Below, in pieces: positions 32,301-47,300 of a DNA stretch of 64,000 nt; the stretch's first letter is position 1, and every line of letters begins with the position of its first letter. The DNA is taken from positions 124,001 to 188,000 of the forward strand of contig CAWUHX010000037.1 of the NCBI GenBank assembly GCA_963922205.1. Direction: 5' to 3'. The notes under the pieces were generated by a model, which searched no databases, was not told the DNA's origin, and saw only the letters and a list, made by a program, of their open reading frames with translations. The position numbers were made by a program, and so were the translations under genes. The stretch comes from Romanomermis culicivorax (taxonomy: Eukaryota; Nematoda; Enoplea; Mermithida; Mermithidae).

Positions 32301-35300
32301 TTTTTTCAAACTTTTCTGCACTGAGCAGAAAGCCCGATGTAGAAAAAAACACTTTCCCAAATTTTTTCCCCTAGTTGCACATCGCAACCTGGCTTGTGCA
32401 AAGAAACCCTGGTGATTGATTTGAATAATGACTGATGTATATGTGAGCCTTATTATTCTGTGTGTGATTGAGAATGTATTCAAAATGATTTAGGGTTCTA
32501 CCGTGATTTTGGAGCGTGTTTTTGGATAAATTTGTTGAAAGAAACTATTTCCTACTGACACATTCGTTTACAAACTTTATAGTTTTGGCTTGTTGAAATT
32601 CGGATTGACCATTTAGACCCTTGGAGTCAATTGGCCTGTTGGGAAAAAACCCTCGATGGAATCTCCCAACCGAAGAAAATTCGGAAAAAAAACTTTTTTG
32701 GTCTTTTTTGAGATAAGTTTTGGCTTTTTCTGGGATTTTTTGGGGACCCCCAACATTTTGCTAAACTGGGTACTCCCAGCCCGGGTGTCATGCCTCCCTC
32801 CAACTGGTCGGACCTCTTACACGTATGCGAACAAAGTACATAACTAAGCGATAGAGTATCATGATATCGCGTGACATGTAGCAGGTCTTTGACGCTACGG
32901 ACCAGGCTTTTGTTTGGGGATGCACTTGCACGCAGAGTATGTTCGTCGGAATCAACAATCAATGATGATGTTTGAGACAACAACCTTGAAGCTGATATTC
33001 AAGCCTTGCTTTTAACATGGATTTTGAACCTTTAAGTTTTTTCGTCCAAAAATCTGTGGACTTTCGTGAATAATCCTTTTCAGTCATACATGTAACCGAG
33101 TTCTGAGGTCTGGCAGGGGATAAAGTGACTTTGGGTAGAGTCAGCAACTAGAGATGAGACGGATATCCAAGCCGGGTCCAAAATTTTAAGAATTTCGGGT
33201 CCGGTTCCGGGTCCAAAATTTTGAGAATATCGGGTCTTTCGGGTCTGTTATATTTTTCCACATGCTATTCTGTGTGACATTATTCAGAAACGATTTCTTA
33301 GAGATTTGACCTACTGTTCCATTGACTTATGATAAGTTGGAAATTAATATCTGAAAATGAGATGTTTTGAGTGGTTTTATATGCGTAGTATTGTGACAGC
33401 ATATATTCGGCGCAAAAGTCAAAATTCGCATACCTACAGCACTCCAAAAATTGTAACTTTTACATTTTTTGGCATTTTTCAGTCTTTATGCGAGTTTGGA
33501 AATATAAAACTTCAAATGTTCATTATATGCAGAAGGTATGGAAGAAATTTTCTGACATCTTACTCTCTTCAGTGTCAAAAATGAAGTCGAAATAACATGA
33601 AAGAGTCATTTGAAGCTTTTTTTGGCACCCTCCTATAAGATGCCACGGAATTTTTTCTCTACTTCTGTAGCCACTAGTGCCCAAGACATTTTGTTGACAT
33701 TTAAATCGGGTTTGTGTACCCTTTTGGGAGCTGTAGATGTCTGCACATCTTGAAAATTGATACAAAAATGCTGTTTGCTGCCACTAAATATGCCATCAAC
33801 GGTATGCAGGAAACATTAAAAACGTTCATTAGGATTACTCTTGCGTTTTCTGTAAAGAAACGTCAGAAAAGCTCGATTTTTCAAATTTAATGAACAAATT
33901 AAAATTTTTTGACTTTTCATTTGAAGCATGTCGTTCAGCAAATATCGAATCTAGATGAATCGAAATTTATCAAGCTTTAAAGCTACATTTTTTTCGTATT
34001 TATTATGTTGGTGATGACAAAACCAGTTTTCTCAGAACTTTATTGGTTGGGAATTCATCCGGATTCAAAAATATATTTGAATGGCAGTGGTGCAATGTAT
34101 GCCAATCCCAACAACACAAAAAAAGCGCACACAAATCGTATTGAAATTTTAACATAATATTTCAGACATTAGTCCATACAAGAAAGATGAAAACATTCTG
34201 TAGCATCCTGTATGTCCGGAAAGAGGTCCAAACGAGTTTTTCGGCTATTTTTCGCCTACTTTTGGACACTTTAAAAAGTGTAAAACGTGAAGAGTACAAC
34301 ATTAGAAAAAAATTTCATACGCAGTATGTAGAACCACACAATGTACCCTATTTTCGGGTATGATTCATTTTCAACGTATCCTATTCATATTCGAAATTCT
34401 CACAACTGCATCTTAAAATGGATATGAGAGAAACAACATCATGTTGAAATTGTATGGTCTGGTTGAGACACAATAAACTGATTCGGGTCACTAATCTCTC
34501 GTGACATATTAGTGAGTGAGCATCTTTATAATTTAATTTTTGATCCTTGAATTAATATAAATAAAAATCAAGATTGAAAAGACGATGACTACAAGGAAAA
34601 CAGCCGAAAAACTATTTGTGAAATATAACTTGGGTGCTGTATATTTCAAATCTAAGTCAGTCTGAAGATGATCTAAGCCATAAAGTGCTTATTTGTTATT
34701 TTTTATGTTTCATTAGTAATTGATCTTTAACATCGGTATTTGTTTTCAGCAGCATGACTATATTATACATAAGACCCGAATCAGAATTGTGACAATTTCA
34801 TCGGGTCCGGGTCCAAAATTTTGAGAATATCGGGTCCGCGTACCCCATACATCTCTAGTGTTTAATTTTACCTACTGAATGAAATAATAGTCTGAAGCAA
34901 GCTTTAATATGCATAGTGCACCGTTTTTTCTGACTGTGCAAAATTTTCCGAGCGTTTTTTCACACAACATAAATTTTTGATGGTGAGGCTATCGAAGTTT
35001 TAGGCGTTTCTATATTTACGTGTAACCGGGCTCCGAGGTCTGGGAGCAGGGCTCCGGCGACTTTTTTCGGGCCGAGGGTCAGTGATACCCCAAAATTTTG
35101 GTGGGAGGGATCTCTGAAGGAAAACAATTGATTTTTTCACCAAAAAGTCTGAAAAACTGTTCAAAAAATAGTAATTTTTGTCTAAAAAAATCGTACTAAA
35201 TGTATTCGTGGCGCGAAGCGCCGAGAAAATTGATGTTTCTGACCATTTTTGTACAAAAATCGTTATTTTTCGTCAAAAAATTGGCATTATTTGGTATTTT

Positions 35301-38300
35301 TCCGGCTAGGTGATCCCTATGACTACCATATGGCTAACCATAGGATTGGAAAATAGGATCTTAAGGCACACCATCCAATTACATGTATGCTCTTAGAATT
35401 AGATAGAGTTAGTTGAGATCTCTCAGACCATCTGAGAATAGATTCTATAAATTTATAAAGGTCCCACTGTTTTTAGTACGGCTATAAATTTTTATATCAC
35501 CAGCGAACAAGAACATGCTTACTTCAGGTGACCGTGGTAGGTTGTCAGTATCATTGACATATAAAAGGAATAATTGAGGACCAGAAATGCTGCCATACAT
35601 GCGCGTGCGGGGGTGAGGGTTTTGACTCCCAGCAGTTTCTTGCTGACCCCCAGCAGATTCTTGCTGACCCCAGCAGATTTGATTACCTCAGCAATGATCG
35701 GAAATATGACGGAGGAAAATAAGCTAGAGAGAAGAGAAAGTCGTCATAAAAATAGGAATGATGCTGTAGTTTAACAATTTTTCTAAACAAAGCATACTTG
35801 AAGTCCAAAAAAGTTACATTAAAACTATAAAAAGTGCAGTATAGGCAAGTAATTTCACATATCTGACTAATATAAAATGAACAATATGCTGCTTGGATGT
35901 TAGAAGACCTATTTAAGATATTTTTTTGTCATCAAGAAGGAAAAAAATTTTGTATTCCACTCCCTGCCCTGGCTGACCCCCAACGGAATTTCTATGCTGT
36001 GCATGTATGAATGCTACCCTGTGCAACTCCACTCGTTACATTCTAAGAACTAGACGGGGTATTCTTAGTTTCCTTTTTTGTCTAGTAATGGCATTATCGA
36101 ATATAAATATGTGCTCGATAGACATGTATGTATCGTGTTCAAAATTTTGAAAATGTCGGATCTGGGACCGGATCCAAGATTTTAAGACTATCGAGTCCGC
36201 GTCTAAAATTTTAAGAATATCGGGTCCTGGTCCAACAAAATGGCCGGGTAATTTCCGGTCTGGTTTCGGGTCCGGGTCCCTGATACATCTCTAGTGCTCG
36301 ACAGTGTTTTTTACGAGATTTACATTTTTGGCTCAATGTGAATCCTTTTGGTATATTTGTATAAAGCGAAAAAAATTCTAAAGATAACCTGTCAGGAAAC
36401 ACTTCTCTGGACTCTGAAACCATAAAATATAGAAAAGTTTTATGGTGCTTGAAGTTCTTGAACCGCATAAAGTATGAGTATATTTTTTACCTTGCAAAAT
36501 AATAAAGACATGTTTTTAACAGAAAATCCGATCCTTCTGTTACTTGAATAAGGTATTTGGTAAATTGGTTTAACAGTATTCTAGAGTATCAGAACCTGGA
36601 ATTTTTTGCCGGCGTTGCGCGGCGAATAGATATGAACCAGCAAAAGCTGAATTTTTGAATGCCGCGTCGTGTATTTCTGTTTTATTTATGGTGGACATGA
36701 GCTCAATTTCTAAGTGGAAGAAAATTGCAAAAATAGCCTGGCCGAAAGGTTTTGAACTCTTGCTTCAATTTGCTTCTTATTTCAATAATTATAATAACTA
36801 TTGGAATGAAAAAATACGATTTCATACGACTTCATTTCAAATAATTCAACATGTATATGTAGACAGTTATTCATTCATATTCATACATGCACACAGGGTA
36901 TGGATTTACCCTACCCTAAAAAATTTGGCAGAAGCTTACTATAGGCCAAAAATTTGGCAAAACTTTACTTTAGATCAAAAATTTGGCAAAGTGAAATCCA
37001 ACAAACATTTTGAAAAAATTAGATTGCAAAAAATATCAATTTAAAATACAGTTTGTGATTAATGTCAGCAAACAACTTTGTTGAGTAATTATTGGTACAA
37101 AAGGCAATAAAATTTCTCTTTAAAGTAAAAAAATTACTATATACCTGATTATTGGAAAAAAAATTACTAAAGGACCAATTTCAGTCATTTTCTATACCCT
37201 GAGACCCCTGACCGTGTGCATGTATGTTCATATTTATATGTCATGTTGCTTTCCTGGATCCGAATCCGATGTAGTCAAAAAAAGTGGATCCTGTTATATG
37301 TATATGCCAGGTGGTGACAATTTTTTTTGCTTTTTGAATTGAATTTTTTCACTAATTATGTTGAAAATTCTACGGTCTCTTTCTTCGCTAATAACCACTT
37401 CCCAACTAGCAACTCTTATCATTTTTTCTGTGACTGAAAAACATTTTTCCATTTTCCAGTCCTGTTGGATATATCTGTAACTAAATAGAGTGCAAAGGTT
37501 CAAGCCATAGCTTACTTTAACGTCAGATTGCCAATATAGTTCCTCACGAGATAAGTGTTTGACCATGTATATATATGACCAAATTTCTCAATCAAATAGT
37601 ATACTGATTCAAGTATACTGATTCTCCAAGTGACAGAAACTTTCTATATTCGTTTCAATATTTGGTCGGAAGGGTTTAATATATTTTGAATAGTTTATTA
37701 GCAAAAATACCTTTCCAATCAATAGGACCTTGCATATTAAAAATATTGACATATTCTCTCATTTCCATTGGCAGTTCTGACTTGACTTGAAAAAAAAAAC
37801 CTTCGCCTCTTTTCAACATTTCAAACATTTCGGGGGGGGGCACGGCCCCCAACCCCCTGCCTACTGGCCTGCATATATTTTTGCATATAAAATCCAGAAA
37901 CTGCAAAAACGCTCAGACCCGCCCTTTTTGTGAGGCTTGTACAAAAAACAGATTTTCGTCGGATAAAAAACCGTTTGTTGGTTCAGAAGACAAGCAGAAA
38001 CTCAAACAATACGAGAAGTAAACTTTTTTAAATAAACTCTATTCAGACAAATTATGATTCAAATTCAAAAAATTCAAAGATTCGAAAATAAAGTGAGATT
38101 CAAAGCAGAAGGATTTTGTTCTGATTCAACCGAACAGTCTAAGTTCATAATTCTAGCATGAAAAACTTGATCAGTTGATATTATTTATCAGGACAACAAT
38201 TTTTGACTGCGTAGCAGATTTGCACATAAAAAATTATTCTTAACATTTCCTGATATTTAGACACTTATTTTCATCGAAGAAATGCATTGAATGCAGGCCA

Positions 38301-41300
38301 GTAGGCAGAGGGGTTGGGGGCTATGGCCTGCCCGAATGTTTAAAAAAGAGGTTTTGATTTTTTGGTTTTTCTCTAATTTTTTTCTTCAAGAAAAAGTCAA
38401 GTCAAAAATGCCGATTTTGCAATAAATTAAGTTGAAAAAATGTGTGCCCGCCGAAAAAAATTCCTGGCTACAAGCCTGGTTGTATGTGTATCTTTTGCTT
38501 TTAACACAGTAAACCGAAACTGCAGTTTTGACATTAGCAAAACCGAAGTCATGAATTCAAAAATTCCTAAACCGAAGCTGGAAAACTCAAAAAAGTGAAA
38601 CCGGACCATGTTTAGTTGATATGTTACTCTTTGATATTGTTTTGCTTTTATTTTTCTTATTATATATCGTCTTTTCTTCTCAATTTTACCATATCCTTTC
38701 CAGTGAAAGGAATGATCGTCTACAGTTCACCGCAATTAATTTCGACTTCTAAATCTATATCTTCGTCCAATGTGAAACAAATTTCGACGTCTGATATCAA
38801 ATCGAATGGTTCAGCTAAAAACGTCTGCGCGACTGTTGCTCCAGTGTCTAAAACATCTTCACAATCCAAAGCAGCTTCTCCTGTTGCTAGAAAGCTACCT
38901 TCCACTACAGGAAAATTTGTCAACCATGCGTCGTGCTATCGACCAATGTCTTCTAGCAAAACGGCATCGAAGATCTTGTGCAAAAGTAGTCAACGAGCGG
39001 ATTCTGATGTAAAAAGCACTCCCACATTGTCTAAACAACGAGTCAAGAGCCTGACTAAAGGCGTGTCGACAATTAGTTGCAAAATTGATCCTATGTTGAA
39101 CTTGCGTAAAAAACTGAAACGTAGTTCGGTCATTTCTTCGTTCAAAGGTCGAACACCACCTCAGTCGACAACTAAAATTCCCATACCAAAAAGCCAGGAG
39201 GAAATATCAAAAGCTATAGAACCTGAGAAAGCCGGTATTACCGAAGAACATTCGTCATCTGTCACCATTGATTCGACAGAATTGAGCAGCTTGCTGAGCA
39301 TGAAATTGACGCCCTCCGAAAAAAGCTCGAAAACAATTCTGAGATCGTCCAGCAGCAAGTTAAAACGTGGTAGTTCGACCAGTCTACGAGATTTGAAAAT
39401 TACACCATCAAGTAAAGTCGTCGTTTCGGAGAATACACCTACGCTAGACTTCGCAGATCATTCTATATCGTTACCATTGTCAGAAAAAAGCATCAAAATC
39501 AGTCCAAAGCTTTTTGCGAACAAAAGTTCGTCTAGTTCGCAAGATTTTAAGTCAACACCCTTCGAAAGTAGATCGATATCGTACGAAAATACTACTCCTT
39601 CATTGATCGTAACGCCCCAATTCTCGGTCGAAAATGTGAAGCAAGAAAAATTTAACAGTCTGAGGCGTTCCAGATTCACATCGTCCGAAACCGCATCGTC
39701 TGCGACAATAATTTCTACTGAAAAATGCCGTAGCTCAGGATCGGAAATTTCGAAATTGGATTTCAACGATGAAAATAAAAGTTATGACGAAAATTTTGCT
39801 GCCCATGTGATGCCTCCCTCGCCCGACAAATACTCAGAAGAAATCGAAACTCGTAGTTGTGTAGTATTTCATGAGGATTTTAAACAGGCTACGATAATGC
39901 CAAAGCTAAACGATACAGTCGAAAAATTGTGCGAGGATTTATGTCATACCGTTACCGAACAAATAAAACTCAGTTTGGCGCAAAATTTTCCAGTTTTGGA
40001 GCGTAAATCGCTTGAAAAAAATGAAGATTTTGATCGCTCTATGGTTAAAGTGATCGAAACTCCTAGTACCAATAGAGCGCAAAGTTTACCTATTGGTGAA
40101 ATAATTGACGGCAATGAATTTTCAACAAACCAAACTCCTGTGCGGACGAAGGTTCGTTTCACTGACGTCGCAGTCGATGAAAATTCGAAAACTGTTTTCA
40201 GTCCCATAACACCGAATTTGGAAGACCCTTTCCCTGAATCTTCGGGTAAAAAATGGAAGAATGTACGCAAAACGCCAATCAGGAAGACAAAAAGCAAGAT
40301 CGAACTTTCAACACCGAACTTGAGCGGTTTGTTCGATACGCCCGAAGCCACAAAAAATGAAAAAATCGAAAATCCATTTATTTTACAATTGTCTTGCAGG
40401 ATTACGACTGAAGACAAAGAAATATTCAATAAAAATTTTGTAGCTCAATCGGTCAAAGTCGAGTTGCCCCAAATGATTACTGAGATTGACCAGCCGTCCT
40501 CAAATTTGGTACAAAATTTTGGAGAATGCGCCAGTTCTGAAAAAATAGAAACACCAAGGAATGAAAGCAGCATTTGCCCGAAGAAAGTAAATCGCTGTTT
40601 CTTCAATACACAAATTTTTCAAGAATTATTTTTCAGTGTAATTTTTGGATTTTCTATGTCCAAAATCAGTTCGTTCATTTTGCTTTTGACATTATATTCA
40701 AACTAGGTTTATTAGTTCATCTATGTATGGTTTGAGGATATTTTCTTGGAAATTAACTCTAGAAATTACGTTAAAAAATACGAAGTCGAAAATAATTAAA
40801 ATTCGTATTTTATTTTAGTTTTTCTATCCAATCACTTTTATTTAGAAAGTAATCATGAGTTGTGTTTTTCAGGTTTGCGAACCAACTTATCCAGAAATCA
40901 CAAAACCGCCGGCTGATCCAATATCCGTCGATACAATGGCACAAGGCGATCACGATGTGGTGACTCGTGAATCAGAATTATCATCGATTCGTCGGTCATC
41001 TCGCTTGGCTACTCGCGAAAAAGCTTTCACCCCGAAAGCTATAGAACTGAATTTCACCCCCGTTAGGAAAACGAAACGGGCATTGGACCCTGTTACTGGT
41101 AAAAAAAAATTTTTTACCGTAATAAATTCTCTTGTATGTAAGGTTGTTTCCACTCCAGATAAAAAAGATCTCCAATTTTGAGAGCTGTTTTTTTATTCTT
41201 GATTTCGAAAGGAAAACAAATGTGCAGTATTCATGTTTTTCATGTGCACGTAATAATAGGCTGATTATCCGATTTTTTGGTCATCGTACGATGGGGCAAT

Positions 41301-44300
41301 GGCTACAAAAAAGGCCAATAGGCGAATGTTTTTCCCCAGAAATTATGTCAGTCGTTTAGAAAGAATGTGTGTGATTGGTTTCATAATACTGGAGTGTTTT
41401 CCTAAACCAACCTCTGCATTAAGTTTCTTTTATGTTTGGCATCAGACTGCTCCATACAGAGAGGTATGGGGGGATATTACCCTATCCGAAGTCCTGAAAA
41501 TTTGTTAATGGGAAAAATGATGTATTTCTTTAGTATGCATTTAGCTACATTGCCCACTGTTTTTTTTGTACTCGACCTGTTTGTACTGGTACCAACGACG
41601 GTCTAAAATTGGTTACACTGTGATTAATATATCAAATTGAATTTTCATACCAGAAAATTGTTTGTACTGGTACAAACAAGGCCCAAATTTTTGTTTGTAC
41701 TCAAGCCAAAAAGTCTGTCAAGTACAAAAAAAACTATGACGTTACCGCCGCAGATTTTTAACTTTACCCCTATCCGAAAATCTTACCCTGGAGATTTCTA
41801 TTTGTCATGATTGTCTTGATTACGCAGCGTGTTCTGTACCACTCAAAAGTCTTGTCAAAATTTGCCAACTTTTTCCTAAAATGTTTAGCATATTTTACTT
41901 TTAAGAATTTTCTGTCGAGACTACAGATCCAGTAACCGTAGAATATGTTGCTGCAACTGGAGAAAAACCTGGAACATGGACTCGTGCAACAAAAAAAAAT
42001 GTCAAAAGTTGTATGAACGAAAAGCAAAGTGGGGATGGAGCTAATACGAACGTTGAAGGTAATGTATTTTTCTAAGATGGGTTTGTCATTCACGAATTTA
42101 CGGTGTCCGATACCAGATTCTTGTGTATGATTGCGTCTTTTGCGTTGTGGTGAATGTCGCTCAATTCTTCCCTTCGCGATCTAATAACGTATACAAATTA
42201 TCTGGATTAGTTATGATTCGAGTAGCTTTATCCTAAAATACACTTTATTTTTATTTTAGAAATTCCTGTCCAAGCTACAGCTCTCATATCCGAAGACTTG
42301 GCCATAAAATTCGGAGGTGAACCGAAGACTAAAGCTCGTACAACGAAGAAAAATATCAAGAGTCAAACGGTCGGAAAACAAATTGTAAATGGATATAATG
42401 CGAAAGTAGACGGTATGTGAATTGAAGATTATATGTACCCTTACTTATTTCTAAAACGCAGTATCCTCAAATGAGCGTGATTAAAAAACGCTAGTTTTCG
42501 CCAAAGATTGTTTTGCTTTGTCTCTGCTGTTTTGTTCTCTTCATGCCCTCTGGTCATAAGACGCAGGAAAAATATTTGTCTCGGTCGGAATTTGAATTAT
42601 GATTTTTTCAGCTGGTCTATTTGAGCAGATATCCCAAAATGTGTTTGATTTTTTAAAAATCCTTGTCGAATCTGCCGTTTTAATAGCCGAAGATTTGGCC
42701 ACGAAATTACAACTAAAACCGAATACTCGAGGTCGTAAAACGAAGAAAAATACCGAAAGTCAGGCAAACGAAAATCAAATGGGAAATAAAGATGAAATAG
42801 AAGGTGATGTTGATGTGTTTTAAGACAAAAAACTTCATTATCCTCAAATTTATAAAAAACGCAATATCTTTTAATAAGCGGAATTCGCTGTTATTTTTTT
42901 GTTCTGATAAGATTTGGCAAATTTTTCTTTCTGATTTTTCCGCTCTGCTCATAAAAACGCAGACACGTTACCAAGCCTGTAGCCAGAAATTTTTTCGGGG
43001 GGGGGGGGGGTGGGCACACATTTTTTCAAACGAATTACCATAAAATTGGCATTTCTGACTTGACTTGGAAAAAAACCAAAAATCCCTACCTTTGTCTTTT
43101 TTTAACACTACAAACATTTCGGGGGGGCATGGCCCCCCAACCCACCCCCCCCCCCCTGCCTACAGGCCTGCACATTACGACACATATCTGACTTGAGCTT
43201 GACTTTTATTGACGAATTTTCACGACAGGTCTGCTTCAGAAAACTCATCTTAAAATACATTGTTTTTCAAAAGTTACTGTCGAATTTGCAGCTTCAATAG
43301 CCGAAGACTTGGCCCCGAAATTTGGAGAAAAATTGAAAACCAGAGCTCGTGTAACGAGAAAAAATGCTAGAAGTCACGAGATTGAAGAGCCCATTGGGAA
43401 TGAAAACAATAAAAAAACTGAAGGTACATTGTATAACTCTACACTAAGCTATGCTTTGTTTTGATTATTTCATCTAGAAATTCTCATAGATACCGTACGA
43501 GAGAACAACGAAAAAATTACTATGGGTAGATCGACAAGAAAAAGAGCTCCCACTGGGGAAAATGTTGCGCTTATCAGAAGTAAGAAAAGTGGGCAATAGT
43601 GGTTTTGATGAGCAGACTTAGACATGTGATATTGTTCCGATGTTCCTAATCGGCTGGACAGTATCCTTAACCATCAAAAATCGACCTTTCAGTAAATTCG
43701 TGCGAAACAGCAAGCACAGACATACTAAGTTTTCGTAACATAATCCGTTTACAAAGTTTCAAAAAAGCTATACATATACCATACAGCTACACACCATGCT
43801 CATGTGCATAACTTTTAATATAATCATACTAGGCACCATACATGTAACGGGAACCCGAGGTCTGGGGGGTCGGACGACTTTTTTTTAGGCCGGGGGTCAG
43901 TAATTCCCAAAATTTTGGGGGGGGGGTCTCTCGAGGGAAAAAATCGATTTTTTTACAAAAAAGTCCGGAAAATAGTTCAAAAAATATTAATTTTTTCTGA
44001 AAAGACCGAAAAAATGTATTCATGGCGCGAAGCGCGCAGAAAATTCACATTTTTGACCATTTTTTGTTCAAAAATTGACATTTTTCATCAAAAATTAACA
44101 TTTTTCAGTATTGAGGTTCTTACGGCTACCATATGGCTAGCCATAGAATTGGAAAATCCTGGGGGCGCTCGCCCAATAGCTAGCCATATGGTCGACAATT
44201 TCTGGGGGGGAGGGTTCCCATAGCACTCTTACCGAATTACATGTATATGCTAGGCACATGAAATGTTGAACGTTAATGCCGGAACATTTTACTGATAATG

Positions 44301-47300
44301 TTAAAAAAATTCATTAACCAAGTTTGTAAAATCGCTACAGGGCGGTTCTGATGTTCTCCTTCAGCTGAAATCGCAAAATTTAAACGAATGCAAATGCAAA
44401 GTCGATCAATTGATTTGTTGATCTTTTCTTGAATCGAGCAGTTCCAAGGCTTAACGATTCGTCTCTTCACGTGACCAACATTTTGAACCTGAATTTTGTA
44501 TACGAGCTCCCCATCACTAAAAATCATTCTGTCAATTCTGCATAACACGATTATACTTTTGTAAGAGGTTTTTTCCAACGAAGATGTCGTTTGTCTTTGT
44601 TTCCAGCCGAAAATGTTTGTGAAGGAACTATTGTTAATGCTCTGAGAATGAAAGAATATTCTATGTCTATCATAATTTTGTACCGTTATATGTAATTGGG
44701 GGGAGTGCTGTAGGAACCCCTCCCACAAATTCTCAGCCATAAGCTAGACCTTGGGCGACTTCCTCAGGATTTTCCAATCCTATGGCCAGCCATATGGTAG
44801 TCGTAGGGACCTCAGTGTTTTTTTCTGCACAGTGCAGAAAGGCCAAAAAAAGTTTCCGCACTGCGGTTTCTTCTGTTACCTCTGTTTTTCCCCCGGGTTT
44901 TCCCTCTAAATGGGGGTAGGTATCAAAATTTGTTTCCCCATCTTCACCACGTCGTTTTTCTCTTAAAATGCTCATAGACGCTTTATTTATGTATTTTTGA
45001 GCTTTTTCAAACATTCTGCTTTTTTCAGAGCCGTTAATTCATTAAAATTGAGGAAACATTTGAAATGTTCGAGTTTGATCGAAGTCTAATCTTGTACAAG
45101 TATTATGGAACAAATTTTCCAGCAAAGCATCCAAAAGCATGACTTTGAATTAAATGAGAAATCGACGGTTAAGTCCTTTATGATGTCAAGTGAGAGCCCA
45201 AAAAAGATACTAATAATAATACATAAATGATACAAAAAAGATACTAAATTTTTTGGGTATTGACAATTCGCGACACTGTAAAATCAATTTTCCGAACATA
45301 TATTTCAAGAATTACATTCGAATTTTGTGTTCAAAAGTCGTAATTTCTAGAATTTTATATTTTCGTAAACTGTCATTAACTTGGCCGAAAAGATATGAGT
45401 AAGAAGAGTAGAAATTTCCGAAAACTTCTTCCATGAAGCTTTTTGATTGATTTTACGTTAAGAAAGGAATAATCGCTTTAAAAATTTTACAGACTTGACG
45501 TATATTGTGATCTTTTTAAAAAAATGTGTTAAGGAAAAAATACGAATTTCCATTAAATGTCAAGCCAAAATATTGGAGATTACCAATTGAAAAATGAGAT
45601 AATACGTTCAAGATGATGGAAACTTTTAAATGGTAAGTGAAGGTAGATATGTTAGAAGCCGCGCCTAAGCTATAGTAAATGAATAATAATTCTTGTTAAA
45701 GTTATTTTTGAAAATTTTTGAGATAATGATCTAAAAATTTTGAGATTATGACCTTCTAAAAAATGGAAAATTTTGAGATTATGACCTTCTAAAATGCACC
45801 ACAACGCATCTTTTCTGTATCCGACAGAGGTCCCCAAGGTCGGAAGCTTAGGTAGGGGTAAAATCGCAAACTGCAAGAGTAGTACTTGAAATATGCAGTT
45901 ACCTTTTTTTTGCTCCCGACTTTTTTGCAGAGGGTAGTGATGTAGTACTCTCACTACAAATCCATTCTCAATTACAACTTACAAAAAACATCTTGAACGT
46001 ACTAATTATACGCAGAGAATTGTTATTCGAACCAGCATCTCCAGGAGTATGAGCTTATTCCATCACTGATAAGGGTTGGAGCAGTGGTTTCAATTGAAAG
46101 TGCTGATGCTCAATGTGGCTTTAGTATTATTAATCCCATTACATTATGAACCACGAAAGAAAACCAGGTACCACTCCTGGTCCACGTCAACGGACCTCGC
46201 ATGCCTCAACTCTTAGTAGGAAAGTATGCCACAGCTTGGGTAACCATATGCGTACAGAAAGGAAGGGAGAGCATGAAGATGAAGAATTTTAAGAACATGA
46301 TGTATTTTTTGTCGAAATTATTTAAAATTTTCTTCGCTTTGACTCAACTGAGAAGCTCCAAAATATATGCTCTTGATTTTGGAGAAATATTCCGTATTCC
46401 ACTAAATTTTTAGGATCAGTAGGAAAATGGGCTGCATGAGGGATTTATGAACTAAAAATGTTTCATAAGTAAATGTGTGCTTTCATAAACGTTTCGCAAG
46501 TGAATTTCTATTAGATGTTGCATTGTTAACGTACAAGGTAAAGGCTCACTACGTGAAAAATCGGGAAATTTTTTCAATAACCGTCTGAGACTCATATTAC
46601 CTACCTAAATTTCTTGTGAGAGATAGTCTTTCCGTTTAAGCTAGCCAGATGTGATCAAGGAAGAGTTGCATTACTTTCTCCTCTATTGTTTGGTGAAAAG
46701 CATCCGTTGTAGCTGTTGAAATACATTCTGAAAGTCGTCTGCTTTGCAATGCTTTCATAAGCGTTTCATAAGTAGACTATCTTTTGCGTGGAACAATTTC
46801 ATGTGATTTATGCCAAAGCTGGAAGAACATGCGCTAGAAAATACGCTGAAGCACACAATTTGCTTCAATGTTTATCCAGACTATGTACGCTTTCATTTAT
46901 TTCTATTGACAAAAAAGCAAATGAAAGTCATAGATTATTTCCTTGCTGATGTAAATAACTGTCGTCGTTTTTTTATGTCACCACTAAAGGTTCTCTGGAA
47001 GAAAATCGCTTATGAAACACTTATTGATTCATAAGTCTTATATGCAACACATTTTTTTATAACTAATATTTATGTAACAAGCTCCTATAGTCGAAAGTCT
47101 TACAATTTAGAAAATGTTGAAGTTCAACAATCGACAGGCCCTGGAATGGTAACGACGGAGCTGTTCGAACAACTGTCGGTAAATCCTAAAAAGTCCAGGA
47201 AAACTGTCAAATCGTCGGAAAAGCAAAATGAACCAGCAAAAGTTTTTCAACAAATTGAAGAGCCTATTGTCGAAAAGCGAACTCTACGATCTTCGACCAG

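Noticed and set aside
33149-34857. Claim of an intact hAT insertion with duplication
   Set aside because: The termini match each other but flanking 8-mers (TCAGCAAC versus GTGTTTAA) do not, so only a terminus pair is reported.
38616-38703. ORF start upstream of the large Ki-67-like exon (ATG at 38616)
   Set aside because: The 29 residues are hydrophobic intron sequence ending in a clear TTTCCAG acceptor; exon 3 supplies the base that completes the first codon.
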